This document shows, one piece after another, positions 27,762-35,733 of a stretch of 64,000 nucleotides of DNA. The notes beneath the pieces were generated by a model. The model saw nothing but the letters and a program-made list of their open reading frames with translations. It did no database searches and was not told where the DNA came from. A program made the position numbers and the translations under genes. Every line of letters starts with the position of its first letter. Position 1 is the stretch's first letter. This stretch comes from Sandaracinaceae bacterium (lineage in GTDB: Bacteria > Myxococcota_A > Polyangia > Polyangiales > Houyiibacteriaceae), in contig JACKEJ010000012.1 in the NCBI GenBank assembly GCA_020633055.1, forward strand, positions 186,001 through 250,000. The letters run 5' to 3'.

Positions 27762-28580
27762 TCAGCCGGACGGGTCGCGGAGCGAAGGGCCGTCGATGCG
27801 GATCGTGTGGCAGTGGTGGCGGAGTCGGTCGAGGAGGGCGGCGACCATGGGCTTGTTGCCGAGGAAGTCGTACCAGTCGTCGTAGTCGAGGTTGGTGGTG
27901 ATGATCGTAGCGCGCTGGCCGTAGCGCTCCTCCATGAGCTTGAAGAAGATGTTGCTCTGCTCGGGGCGGAGGTTGAGGTAGCCCATCTCGTCGATCAGGA
28001 GGAGGTCGAGGCGGGAGAGGCGGTTGAGCAGGCGTCGCGACGAGTGGTCGGCGAGGCTCTGGTACATCTCGTCGAAGAGGTCCTGGGCCTTGATGAAGAG
28101 GCCGCGGTATCCGTGCTCGAGGGCGCGGAGGAGGATCGCGCTGGCGATGCCGGTCTTGCCCACGCCGGTCGGTCCGACGAAGACGAGGTTCTCGGCGCGG
28201 GGCACGAAGTCGAGCTCCGCGATCTGCTCCATCGCGGCGCGCTTCACCGCGGGCTGCCGCTTCCACGGGAAGGTGTCGAGGACCCATCGCTCGGGGAGCT
28301 TCGCGCGGCGGATCCGATGCTCGAGGAAGCGCATCTGCTGGTCCTGGAGCTCCTCGCGGAGGATGCGCCGGAGGAAGTCCGCGTAGCTCGGCGCGTCGCG
28401 TTCGGCGCGTGCGAGTTCGCGGGAAAGGACCTCGCGGAGCCGCTTGAATTTGAGGCTCTCGAGGAGCTGGTCGAGGTCGTCGTCGAGCTCAGTCTTCGTC
28501 TCGATGATCTCCGTCGTCTCGGTCGGCTTCGTCGGTCTGCTCGCCTTGCTCGGCGGCTTCGGCGGTTGTCTTCGTGGCAT
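27762..28580 (-). CDS. istB: IS21-family helper ATPase IstB
   Basis: 272 aa AAA+ ATPase. Walker A VGPTGVGKT, Walker B LLLIDEMGYL, sensor ITTNLDYDDW. It loads on target DNA and recruits the IstA transposase, as in IS21. The ATG at 28580 lies 92 bases inside istA in another frame; the low-complexity N-terminus (Pro/Lys/Thr) suggests this start may be a little early, but no better start is visible. The ATPase core looks intact. Confidence 0.92.
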   Translation of the reverse strand: MPRRQPPKPPSKASRPTKPTETTEIIETKTELDDDLDQLLESLKFKRLREVLSRELARAERDAPSYADFLRRILREELQDQQMRFLEHRIRRAKLPERWVLDTFPWKRQPAVKRAAMEQIAELDFVPRAENLVFVGPTGVGKTGIASAILLRALEHGYRGLFIKAQDLFDEMYQSLADHSSRRLLNRLSRLDLLLIDEMGYLNLRPEQSNIFFKLMEERYGQRATIITTNLDYDDWYDFLGNKPMVAALLDRLRHHCHTIRIDGPSLRDPSG

Positions 28581-30033
28581 CGTCTCGTTCGCTTTCGGGG
28601 GTGGACGCGGGCGACACGGGAGCGTCGTCGTCGACCTCCACGTCGTCGCTCGCGGGGAGTCGGAAGAAGTCGCCGCGCACCCGCTCGAGCACCATCGAGT
28701 CGATGCGCATGAGGTCGACCAGGCCGTAGCGAAGCGCGTCCTCGACCGCGCTCACGAGCGGGTCGAGCGGGTAGTCGAGCCACATGGCGTGGAGCTGCTT
28801 CATCGCTCGAATCGCCCTTCCTCCATGGCGCTTTCGAAGTTCATCGGCGAGGCGACCGAGCGTGGGCGACGCGGCGCGGAGCGTCTGCTCCTCGGGGGTC
28901 ATGCTGCGGTCGCGTGACCTGCCGCGGCGCTCGCCCCGGTGTTGCTCCAGCAGGATCCGCCGCCTCGCTCCGGGCTGCCTACGGTCGTGTTCGGCGATGA
29001 GGTCGTGGCCGTCGTAGATGCGGACGGCGTGCATCGTCTCGCGCACCTGAACTCGCCGGCCGACGGAGCGCGCCGGGACGGAGTAGCGGTTGGTGTGGAG
29101 GTTGACGTAGCCCTCGGTGTCGACGCGGCGCGCGTACGTCTCGTAGACCTCGGGGACGTGCACGGGGAGCGGGCGCAGCCGCGGGCGCTCCACCTGGATG
29201 AGGTCGATCGGCGCACACCCGAGGGAGCGCTTCGGCTTGTTCGCGACGCGCACGCACCAGTCGCGGAGCTGACGATTGAGGTCGTCGACATCTGCGAAGT
29301 CGCGGCCGGCATAGAAGTTCTTCTCGATGTGGTTGAAGGGCCCCTCGACGCGCGAGGAGCGGTTCTTGTCGCCGAGCTCGTGCGCCATGAAGAAGAAGCC
29401 GAAGCGCTTGCCGAGCGCCTCCATCTCGGGCGCGATCACCGCGTCCTTGCCCGTGCCGCGAAGACGCGTGACCGACGTGTTGTCGATTACGCATCGGCCG
29501 GCGGCGCCGCCGAAGTAGACGAGCGCCTCGGTGAAGAACGCCCGGCACTCGAAGCGCGACCATCGCGGGTAGACCTGCGCGTACTGGAGCCGCGAGAAGC
29601 AGAGCACGAGCGACGCGCAGTCCACCGGCGTGAGGCGCCCGCCGATCCGCACCACGTGGGGCGACGTGTCGTGCTGCATCTCCTCGCCCGGCTCAAACTC
29701 GTAGCGACCGAAGGGCAGCCGCTCCTTGACCCCGATGCCGTGCTCCCGGCAGAAGCGCGTCAGCGTCGCGTAGGCGACCTCGATCTTCTTGTCGAGCAGT
29801 GTCTCGTGCACCCGGACGAGGTTCCCGCCGCAGTACTCGTGTAGCCCGCGGACCGTCTCGAGGTGCGGGTCGAGCGTCATCTTCCGGTCGATCCCCGGCA
29901 CGTCGGCTTCGCCGCTTCGAAGCACCTTGCGCACGGCGTTGCGGCTCGCGCCGACGGCACGGGCAATCATCCGCGGGCCATGGCCCTCACGCTGCAGTCG
30001 CAGGATCGCGATGCGGGTCTCTCGATCGAGCAT
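28489..30033 (-). CDS. istA: IS21-family transposase IstA
   Basis: 514 aa. N-terminal helix-turn-helix (GPRMIARAVGASRNAVRKVL), then a DDE integrase core: first Asp in EMQHDTSPHVV, second in CVIDNTSVTR, Glu in RVEGPFNHIEKNF. A C-terminal beta domain (GYVNLHTNRYSVPA) follows, typical of IstA. It overlaps the ParB-like gene by 47 bases upstream and istB downstream. All catalytic residues are present, so the element could be active. Confidence 0.92.
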   Translation of the reverse strand: MLDRETRIAILRLQREGHGPRMIARAVGASRNAVRKVLRSGEADVPGIDRKMTLDPHLETVRGLHEYCGGNLVRVHETLLDKKIEVAYATLTRFCREHGIGVKERLPFGRYEFEPGEEMQHDTSPHVVRIGGRLTPVDCASLVLCFSRLQYAQVYPRWSRFECRAFFTEALVYFGGAAGRCVIDNTSVTRLRGTGKDAVIAPEMEALGKRFGFFFMAHELGDKNRSSRVEGPFNHIEKNFYAGRDFADVDDLNRQLRDWCVRVANKPKRSLGCAPIDLIQVERPRLRPLPVHVPEVYETYARRVDTEGYVNLHTNRYSVPARSVGRRVQVRETMHAVRIYDGHDLIAEHDRRQPGARRRILLEQHRGERRGRSRDRSMTPEEQTLRAASPTLGRLADELRKRHGGRAIRAMKQLHAMWLDYPLDPLVSAVEDALRYGLVDLMRIDSMVLERVRGDFFRLPASDDVEVDDDAPVSPASTPESERDDATKTTAEAAEQGEQTDEADRDDGDHRDED

Positions 30034-30949
30034 CCTTCATCTCCTCGGCTCGCGACGTCGCCGCCGCGTCTTCGTGGTCGGCGTCCTCGTCGCTCTCGGC
30101 GAGGCGCGCCATCAGCCCGCCGAACGCGTGGCGCGCCTCGCGCGCGATCCGTTCGAACCGTCGACGCTCCCGTGCCGTCATCGTCGCCATCGCGCCGCCG
30201 TCGATCCGTCGACCCGCGCGCGCGGCGATCGACGCGAGCATGCTCAGGTCGCCCAGCAACGTCGGCTCCGCCTCGCCGTCCCCATCCCGCTCCTCGTTGG
30301 CGCGCAACCAGAGGCCGGGCTTGTCGACGATGCGGGCCTTCACGTCCGGGTCGCCCTTGCGCCACGCCTCGTAGAGCCGCTCGATCGCACGCGCGCTCGG
30401 CGCCGGGCGCGGTAGGTTCTCGACCAGGCGCGCGCAGTGCTCGGCGTTGGCGCGCGCCAACGGCACCAACGTGCGCGTCGCCGCCCGCGGCCCGACCCGT
30501 CCCTCACGGACCCGGGCCTGCACGCTCTCCGGCAGCGCGTTTGCCAGCGCGAGTCGGCGGCTCACCCAGCTCTTGTCTCGACCGAGCAGCGTCGGCAGCG
30601 ACCCCTGCGTGTGTCCGTGACCGACCACGAGCTCCGCGAGCAACCAGCCCTCCTCGAGAGCGCTCGGCTCCCGGCTCTTCTGCAGCCGATGGCTCATCGC
30701 GAGCGCGAGGTCCTCCGGCATCGCGATCACCGCCGCCTCGACCACGTCGCGCCCCAGCGCCGCAAGCGCGCCGACCCGCTGGTACCCGTCGATCAGGACG
30801 TACCGGTCCGCATGATCCGTCCGCACCACGACGACCGGCAGCTGCTGCCCATCGCTCGACAGGCTCGCCATCAGCGCCGCCCGCCGCGCGCGGTCCGTCA
30901 GCCGCAAGGCCGCGTACTTCAGATGGAGCTGGTGGAGCTCGAGCTGCAC
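29987..30949 (-). CDS. ParB/RepB-like DNA-binding protein carried by the IS21-like element
   Basis: 320 aa from GTG 30949. The N-terminal ParB-like domain has PVVVVRTDHADRYVLIDGYQRV and LGRDVVEAAVI. A helix-turn-helix follows (LPTLLGRDKSWVSRRLALA), then a helical C-terminus ending in an acidic tail. ParB-family proteins bind specific DNA and often CTP, but no partner ParA is nearby. It lies between the zinc-ribbon gene and istA and inside the terminal repeats, so it appears to be cargo or a transposition accessory, perhaps for target choice or regulation (inference). Confidence 0.8.
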   Translation of the reverse strand: MQLELHQLHLKYAALRLTDRARRAALMASLSSDGQQLPVVVVRTDHADRYVLIDGYQRVGALAALGRDVVEAAVIAMPEDLALAMSHRLQKSREPSALEEGWLLAELVVGHGHTQGSLPTLLGRDKSWVSRRLALANALPESVQARVREGRVGPRAATRTLVPLARANAEHCARLVENLPRPAPSARAIERLYEAWRKGDPDVKARIVDKPGLWLRANEERDGDGEAEPTLLGDLSMLASIAARAGRRIDGGAMATMTARERRRFERIAREARHAFGGLMARLAESDEDADHEDAAATSRAEEMKDARSRDPHRDPATAA

Positions 30950-30958
30950 GCCCCATGG

Positions 30959-31387
30959 CTATCCGGGCGGCGCCCGCTCACCTATCGCGTCTCGCGAACG
31001 TCTGTTCAGTTGTTTGACGATTTCGCCCTTGATTCTAGGTGTTTCCGCGCGCACTACGTCTCGCGCCCACGCGACCACTACTTTCTGAGTTTCCTCCATG
31101 AAAATAGTGGTTTCCGCGCCCACTGCGTCTCGCGCCGCCTCCCAGTCAATTTCCGTCAGCGGGTCCACCTCCGGGTCCCGCCGCGACCCCTCCCGTGCCG
31201 GTCGCACCTTCTTCCTCAGCCGCTCCTCGCGGTCGTACCCCGGGTGCCGCGAGTGCCACTCCGCGCAAGAACGCCGGTGACGCTCACGCTGGCACTCGGG
31301 CTTGCCGCACACGCGCTGTCGGTCCCCAGCGCGGGGATGCGGCAGGAACCAGCAGCGGCAGATCTGGCAGGGACGCTTGCGAGCCAT
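30959..31387 (-). CDS. Small zinc-ribbon protein of the IS21-like element
   Basis: 142 aa. N-terminal Cys/His cluster CQICRCWFLPHP...CGKPEC then RHRRSCAEWHSRHPGYDREE gives a plausible zinc-ribbon with an Arg-rich DNA- or RNA-binding stretch. A charged helical C-terminus follows. It ends 9 bases before the ParB-like gene, so the two are probably translated together. No characterised family known to me; inferred to be an accessory DNA-binding factor of the element. Confidence 0.65.
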   Translation of the reverse strand: MARKRPCQICRCWFLPHPRAGDRQRVCGKPECQRERHRRSCAEWHSRHPGYDREERLRKKVRPAREGSRRDPEVDPLTEIDWEAARDAVGAETTIFMEETQKVVVAWARDVVRAETPRIKGEIVKQLNRRSRDAIGERAPPG

Positions 31388-31454
31388 CCCGCAGCGTCCG
31401 GTACCCGCCGCGCTCCGCCGCGTTTGTGGTCAGCCGACGTCGAGGTCGCTCACG

Positions 31455-31505
31455 CGGGGTGGGTCATTTCTCGTGAGCAGACCCGGGTCAATTCTCGTGA
31501 GCGTC
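31455..31505 (-). repeat. Right terminal inverted repeat of the IS21-like element
   Basis: Reverse complement reads GACGCTCACGAGAATTGACC onward, with a second CTGCTCACGAGAAATGACCC unit. It pairs with 27602-27652. The two internal TGACCC boxes are spaced as at the left end. Confidence 0.8.
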
Positions 31506-31507
31506 GA

Positions 31508-31810
31508 GGCGCCGACAGCGTCCGTTCGCCGTTGCTGAGCGGCCGGTGCGTCTCTCGCCGTCATCGGGCGGCGCGTGTCTCGGAGCCACATCGCTCCCAG
31601 CCCTAGGCGCGTGTCGTCGGCTAAGCCCACGGAACGACGGGGCCTCTTGGCGATGGCGAAGGCAGAGCGTGCGCTCGGAGTTGTCTGCGAGGGCCTGCTC
31701 ATCAGCCAACGGAAGCGTGATCGTTGTCCTCGATTGCTCCACAAGCGTGGTAGAGACGGAGTCTGCGGCGGACGGAGCCATGAAGGCGCGTCCATGGAGG
31801 TGGAGCACTC
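31508..31810. other. Intergenic region upstream of the HNH gene
   Basis: 303 bases without a supportable gene. Short frames cross it in several directions, but none has a recognisable domain. An AGGAGG-like site (GGAGGTGGAG) at the right end belongs to the next gene. Confidence 0.5.
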
Positions 31811-32326
31811 ATGGAATCTGGAGCGAAACGCAACCCGCAGGTGATCGACCCCGACGCCGAGGTCCTCGCGCGCAAGCAGACCGAACAAGGGTACGTTCGG
31901 GCATGGGGGCACTTTGCTGGGAGCCAGCGGGCTCCCGTCTGGGTTTGGGAGCACCGCCTGGTCGTTCAGCAACTGCTGGGGCGTCCGCTGGCTGACGAGG
32001 AGGACGTCCATCATCGCGACCTCGACTGCGCCAACAACGCACTCGTGAACCTGGTGTTGCTGCCAACTCCCGTGCACCTGGCGCTTCACCGAGCCCTCGA
32101 GCGCCGGGACGCACAGGCTGTCTTCGCCGTGGAGGAACGCTACCTCCGCAACATGTACGGCTGTCCACAGCCGCAACGTGGCGTCGTCCGAAGGCGGAAG
32201 GTCGAAGACGAACGAACGGCCCGGTTCGTTGCGGCGTGGGAACCGAGGGCCCGACTCTTTGCCGATGGAGTGGACCGGCGGTTGTCAGGACACTTTTGTC
32301 ACCGGTTTTGTCACCAGCGAGCGTAA
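31811..32326 (+). CDS. HNH endonuclease-like protein
   Basis: 171 aa. HNH motif region: WEHRLVVQQLLGRPLADEEDVHHRDLDCANNALVNLVLL, here seen as EHRLV at the start, DVHHRDLDCANN in the middle and HLALHRAL at the end. This resembles HNH_3-type nucleases of phages and selfish elements. A good GGAGGTGG ribosome site precedes ATG 31811. The last ~20 residues are odd (GHFCHRFCHQRA) and end 13 bases from the 3' end of ssrA, suggesting the reading frame may have been cut by an insertion or recombination at that site. DNA cleavage is family knowledge; its biological role here is unknown. Confidence 0.75.
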   Translation: MESGAKRNPQVIDPDAEVLARKQTEQGYVRAWGHFAGSQRAPVWVWEHRLVVQQLLGRPLADEEDVHHRDLDCANNALVNLVLLPTPVHLALHRALERRDAQAVFAVEERYLRNMYGCPQPQRGVVRRRKVEDERTARFVAAWEPRARLFADGVDRRLSGHFCHRFCHQRA

Positions 32327-32339
32327 GTTGTTGAAATTA

Positions 32340-32699
32340 TGGTGGAGGCGGCGGGAATCGAACCCGCGTCCGAGAACGTTCCAGAGAGGCGTCTACGTGC
32401 GTATTTCGTGTTTTGAGATTTCGCAGCAGCTTGCGCCCACGAACAGGCTCGCCTTACCGCTAGTGTCCCTTTGTCTCACTCTCTCGTCGGGTCACGCCCG
32501 AGAGAGCCAGTCAGCTCGAATGACGTCTTGCCCGAGAGCGCTGACGGGCTCGCGGGTTCGACGGCTCATGGGTTTTCAGGCCGCAAGAGCAACTGCGTTA
32601 TCGTTGGCAGTTATGGGTTCCTGAACGTATTTACGTCGTGCTCAGGCCGACGGTCACGCAACCAATCCTTCTGCATCCCCGTCGAAACCGATCGCCCCC
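32340..32699 (-). ncRNA. ssrA: Transfer-messenger RNA (tmRNA)
   Basis: Minus-strand 360 nt. The 5' end GGGGGCGATCGGTTTCGACG pairs with 3' CGCCTCC to form the 7-bp acceptor stem, followed by encoded ACCA (32340-32342). The T arm GCGGGTTCGATTCCCGC is at the 3' end. The tag frame at 32576-32608 reads GCC AAC GAT AAC GCA GTT, then GCT CTT GCG GCC TGA, giving ANDNAVALAA and stop, preceded by ATAACT like other resume sites. tmRNA with SmpB rescues stalled ribosomes and adds this degradation tag. The sspB gene lies just upstream on the same strand. Confidence 0.97.
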
Positions 32700-32917
32700 T
32701 GGGTTCGCCCAAGGTACGAGCGCTCGGCCGGTTGGTGCGACCGGCGCGAGAGAGACTCGTGTTGTCAAAGGCTTGCGGACTATGGGGACCGCTGGGGCCC
32801 GGCGCAAGGGGCAGGTGTGTCGGCCGCGCGAGCGTGGCGATGCGTACGCACACCACGGGGCCGAGCCGTGGGGCGTCGCCCGTCGACCTGCCGCTGGCCG
32901 CGTCCCCTCCGCAGCGC

Positions 32918-33796
32918 CTACTTGATGAGCCGCAGGTGCGACCCGCGCGGGCCGGGGGGCTCCGGCTCGTCGTCGCCGTCTCCGCGGCTCGGGGGCGCCG
33001 CGGCCGTGGCAGGCTCGGGGCGCGCGCTGGGCCGAGCCGAGGGCGGCTCTGGCGGCGCGGCGTCGCGCTTACCCTTTCTCGAGGAGCGAGCGGCCTTGCT
33101 CGCATGCTCGGGGGCGGACGGCGCCTCGTCGGTGGACGACGGCGAGTCATCCTCGGGCAGAGAGCCCAGCTCCAGCAGCTCGAGCGTGTCGCGCTCGCGC
33201 ACCCCACCGTCCGTTCCCGGCGCGGGAGGCGCTGGCACCGACGCCGGCCGCGGCGCGGTGCTCGGGCTGGGCTTCGCCTGTGGGCTGAGCCCCCCTTGCA
33301 GCGCGCTCAGCTTGGGCTGCAGCCGGATGACGTTGCCGGGGCGCCCCTTGGCGTGCCGCTCGTCGGCGTCGTCGTCCTCATCGTCGTAGTCGTCGTAGTC
33401 GTCCTCGAGGTCGGCCACGGCGCTGAGTGGCACGGGGCCACGACGACCAGCCTCACGCTCGACCTCGGCGAGGATCTCGGGGGGCATGGACTCGGGCCAC
33501 ACCATGCCGCGTCCGTCGTCGCCGGCGAGGGCGAAGATGGCGTCCCAGCCGACGATGCACGTGAAGGGGGAGCGGTTGAACGACAGGGTGCCGTACACCC
33601 CGTCCTTGTCGATGCGCAGGTCGACGATGGGTACGACCATGTCCAGCCCCAGCTGCAGGACGAGCTGCGGCTGCTTGCGCAGCCAGGGGGGCACGACCAC
33701 ACCCTCGACCCGCGGGTCGAGGTGCACGAACATGCTGCCCCGCAACAGGAGCGAGCGCGCGACTTCACGCTTGTCGGGCGGCGAATCCTTCGACAT
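32918..33796 (-). CDS. sspB: ClpXP adaptor SspB
   Basis: 292 aa. The N-terminal ~115 residues match SspB: MFVHLDPRVEGVVVPPWLRK, LVLQLGLDMVVPIVDLRI, YGTLSFNRSPFTCIVGWDAI. A long acidic, Pro/Ser-rich linker ends in EPPGPRGSHLRLIK, closely like the C-terminal ClpX-binding peptide of E. coli SspB. The protein tethers ssrA-tagged substrates to ClpX. The linker is longer than in enterobacteria. It lies 218 bases upstream of ssrA on the same strand, with clpP 4 kb away. The 32700-32917 gap holds no gene and presumably the ssrA promoter. Confidence 0.9.
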   Translation of the reverse strand: MSKDSPPDKREVARSLLLRGSMFVHLDPRVEGVVVPPWLRKQPQLVLQLGLDMVVPIVDLRIDKDGVYGTLSFNRSPFTCIVGWDAIFALAGDDGRGMVWPESMPPEILAEVEREAGRRGPVPLSAVADLEDDYDDYDDEDDDADERHAKGRPGNVIRLQPKLSALQGGLSPQAKPSPSTAPRPASVPAPPAPGTDGGVRERDTLELLELGSLPEDDSPSSTDEAPSAPEHASKAARSSRKGKRDAAPPEPPSARPSARPEPATAAAPPSRGDGDDEPEPPGPRGSHLRLIK

Positions 33797-33941
33797 CTGA
33801 GCGGGGGTCTTACCTCAGACGCTGCACGCGGGCCACCCGGGGAGGGGAGATGGGCACCTCTCGAGCGCTCTCCGGGGCCTGGTCGGCCGCGTGCGTGGCC
33901 CTCGTGCGCCGAGCGTCTACGCGGACCGTCCTCCGGGGCCG

Positions 33942-35621
33942 TCAGGGGAGCGGGTCGGGCCGCGTGGTGGTGCGCCGCCCGCTGCGTGGCGGCGGCTTGA
34001 GCCCGAACTTCTCCATCTTGTAGATGAGCGCTCGGCGCGAGATGCCCAGGGCCTTGGCCGCGTGTGTCTGGTTGTGGTTGCAGTCGGCCAGCGTCTTGAT
34101 GATGGCGTCGCGCTCCATGCCGTCTACGTGCTCGCGCAGGCGCCCGCGGTTGGACGCGATGGGCATGGGCTCGGCCGGCATGTGCTCGCCCAGCAACTCG
34201 CCATGGCCGGCCAGCTTCACCGCCCGGTGCATGGCGTTCTTCAGCTCCAGCACATTGCCCGGCCAGGGATAGCTACGCAGCCGCGCGACGGCGCCGGGCG
34301 ACCAACGCACGGGCGCGGGCGAGCCGGCCTCGAGCGCAAAGCGCGTGGCCAGCGGCAGGATGTCCGCGGTGCGCGTGCGCAGGGGCGGCAGCTCCACGGG
34401 TGGGCTGGCGAACAGCGAGAACAGCTCCGCGTCGAATGCGCCCCGCGCCACCAAGCCCGCGATGGCGCGCTGCGTGGTGCCGATGACGCGGAAAGCGTCG
34501 CGTCGCGCCAAGAGGGCCTTGCGCATGGCCACGTGGGCCTCGCGCGGGAGGTCGCCCAGCTCGTCCAGCAGCAGCGTGCCCCCACGCGCGGCGTCGATGC
34601 GGGCGGTCGAGTCGGCGCCGTCCCGATCAGCGTCCGGGTTCTCGGTGTCTCCGAGCGCCAAGCGCAGCCTGTCGGCGTCGAACAGCTCCGAGCAGTAGAG
34701 CGTGACGAAGGGCCCGTCCGGGTTCGGGCCGCGTTCGTGGACGATGCGCGCGGCCAGACCCTTGCCCGTGCTGATCTCGCCCGTGAGCAGCAGCCAGGTG
34801 CTGTCGCTCGGGACGTCGTCGAGCGCGGCGCGCAGCGTGTCCGTCGCCTCTTCGAGCGAGACGTCGCCGGTCACCTCCCCGGTGTCCTCTTCGCGGCGCT
34901 CACGCGCGCTCCGCTGACGGGCGGCGTCGGCCTCGAGCGCGCTGCGGGCGGACCAGAACAGCCGCTCGGGCTGGTCGGCGTCGAGCGGCGCTACGGACAG
35001 GCCCACGCTGACCCCCTCGAGGCCGTCCAGCAGGCGCTCCACCACGGTGCTGGCCGTGCCGAGGGCCGTGTCCGGGAGCAGGAACTCGAGCTCGTCCTGG
35101 GCGTAGATGCCTACGACGTCGCCCGCGCGGAAGCTCTCGAGAGCGCGCTCGGCCACGATGTTCCCCCCACCCGGTGGCGTGCTGACCATGATCAGGGTGG
35201 TCGGCCGCGACTGCCGGCCGGCGCGGGCCAGCTCTTCGTACAGCCGCTCGCGGAACTCTTGGTGCGTGAGCGTGCGGCGACGCACGGCGTCCAGCGTGGA
35301 GGGGATGCCCAGCACCAGCTGCGTGTCGCCCACGACGACGTCCTCGCCTGGCTCGAGCAGCTGAGACGGCTCCGCGGCCTTGCCCCCGACGTGAACGGAC
35401 GCGCCTGGCAAGCAGTCGAGCGTGACGCTGTCTTCCTGCCACAGGAGGGTGGCATGCAGGGGCAGGACACCCGCGCCCCGCACGATGACGCTCGCGTCGG
35501 CGGCGCTGCCCACGGAGAGCGGTCGCCCGGCTTCGAGCTCCACCACTCGGAGCCCCTCTGGCGAGCTGACCACCACGAACGGCGTCAGCTCCTCGGGCTG
35601 TGTGCGGTCCAGTGAACCCAT
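33942..35621 (-). CDS. FHA-domain AAA+ regulator (sigma-54 activator-like, no GAFTGA)
   Basis: 559 aa from ATG 35621 (GTG one codon earlier also possible). FHA domain ~15-110 (LSVGSAADASVIV, LPLHATLLW). The middle ~120-240 may be a decayed GGDEF/signalling part (ELEFLLPDTALG). AAA+ ~285-480 has Walker A GEISTGKGLA, Walker B GGTLLLDELGDLP and an arginine-finger-type region. A Fis helix-turn-helix lies near the end (NQTHAAKALGISRRALIYKMEKFGL). The GAFTGA loop that contacts sigma-54 is absent between SELFDADRLRLAL and the Walker B. So this may regulate without sigma-54, or via phospho-Thr binding by the FHA. Target genes unknown. Confidence 0.85.
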   Translation of the reverse strand: MGSLDRTQPEELTPFVVVSSPEGLRVVELEAGRPLSVGSAADASVIVRGAGVLPLHATLLWQEDSVTLDCLPGASVHVGGKAAEPSQLLEPGEDVVVGDTQLVLGIPSTLDAVRRRTLTHQEFRERLYEELARAGRQSRPTTLIMVSTPPGGGNIVAERALESFRAGDVVGIYAQDELEFLLPDTALGTASTVVERLLDGLEGVSVGLSVAPLDADQPERLFWSARSALEADAARQRSARERREEDTGEVTGDVSLEEATDTLRAALDDVPSDSTWLLLTGEISTGKGLAARIVHERGPNPDGPFVTLYCSELFDADRLRLALGDTENPDADRDGADSTARIDAARGGTLLLDELGDLPREAHVAMRKALLARRDAFRVIGTTQRAIAGLVARGAFDAELFSLFASPPVELPPLRTRTADILPLATRFALEAGSPAPVRWSPGAVARLRSYPWPGNVLELKNAMHRAVKLAGHGELLGEHMPAEPMPIASNRGRLREHVDGMERDAIIKTLADCNHNQTHAAKALGISRRALIYKMEKFGLKPPPRSGRRTTTRPDPLP

Positions 35622-35733
35622 CACGCACGACTATGACCCTGGTCCGGCCGGCGGTCTACGGATTTAAAGGGTCCACTCGGCGCGCACTCGGCGGCGCTCG
35701 GAAGGCCCTGCCCAGGGATGTGCGTCCTCCGGA

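Larger units (their letters stand above)
27600..31507 (-). mobile_element. IS21-family element with ParB-like and zinc-ribbon accessory genes
   Basis: About 3.9 kb carrying, in transcription order, a zinc-ribbon protein, a ParB-like protein, istA and istB. Both ends carry related sequences in inverted orientation, each with two copies of a ~25-base unit containing TGACCC(A/G), typical of the multiple transposase-binding sites of IS21. Exact ends and target duplication could not be fixed: 27600 (TGGACGCTC) and 31507 (reverse TCGACGCTC) are best estimates. The element sits ~60 bases upstream of jetA. Confidence 0.8.

Noticed and set aside
31575..31844. 89-aa frame upstream of the HNH gene
   Set aside because: Overlaps the HNH start, has no domain, and lacks a ribosome site, while the HNH gene has a strong one.
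32178..34000. Plus-strand frames across ssrA and sspB
   Set aside because: They read through the tmRNA and antisense to sspB.
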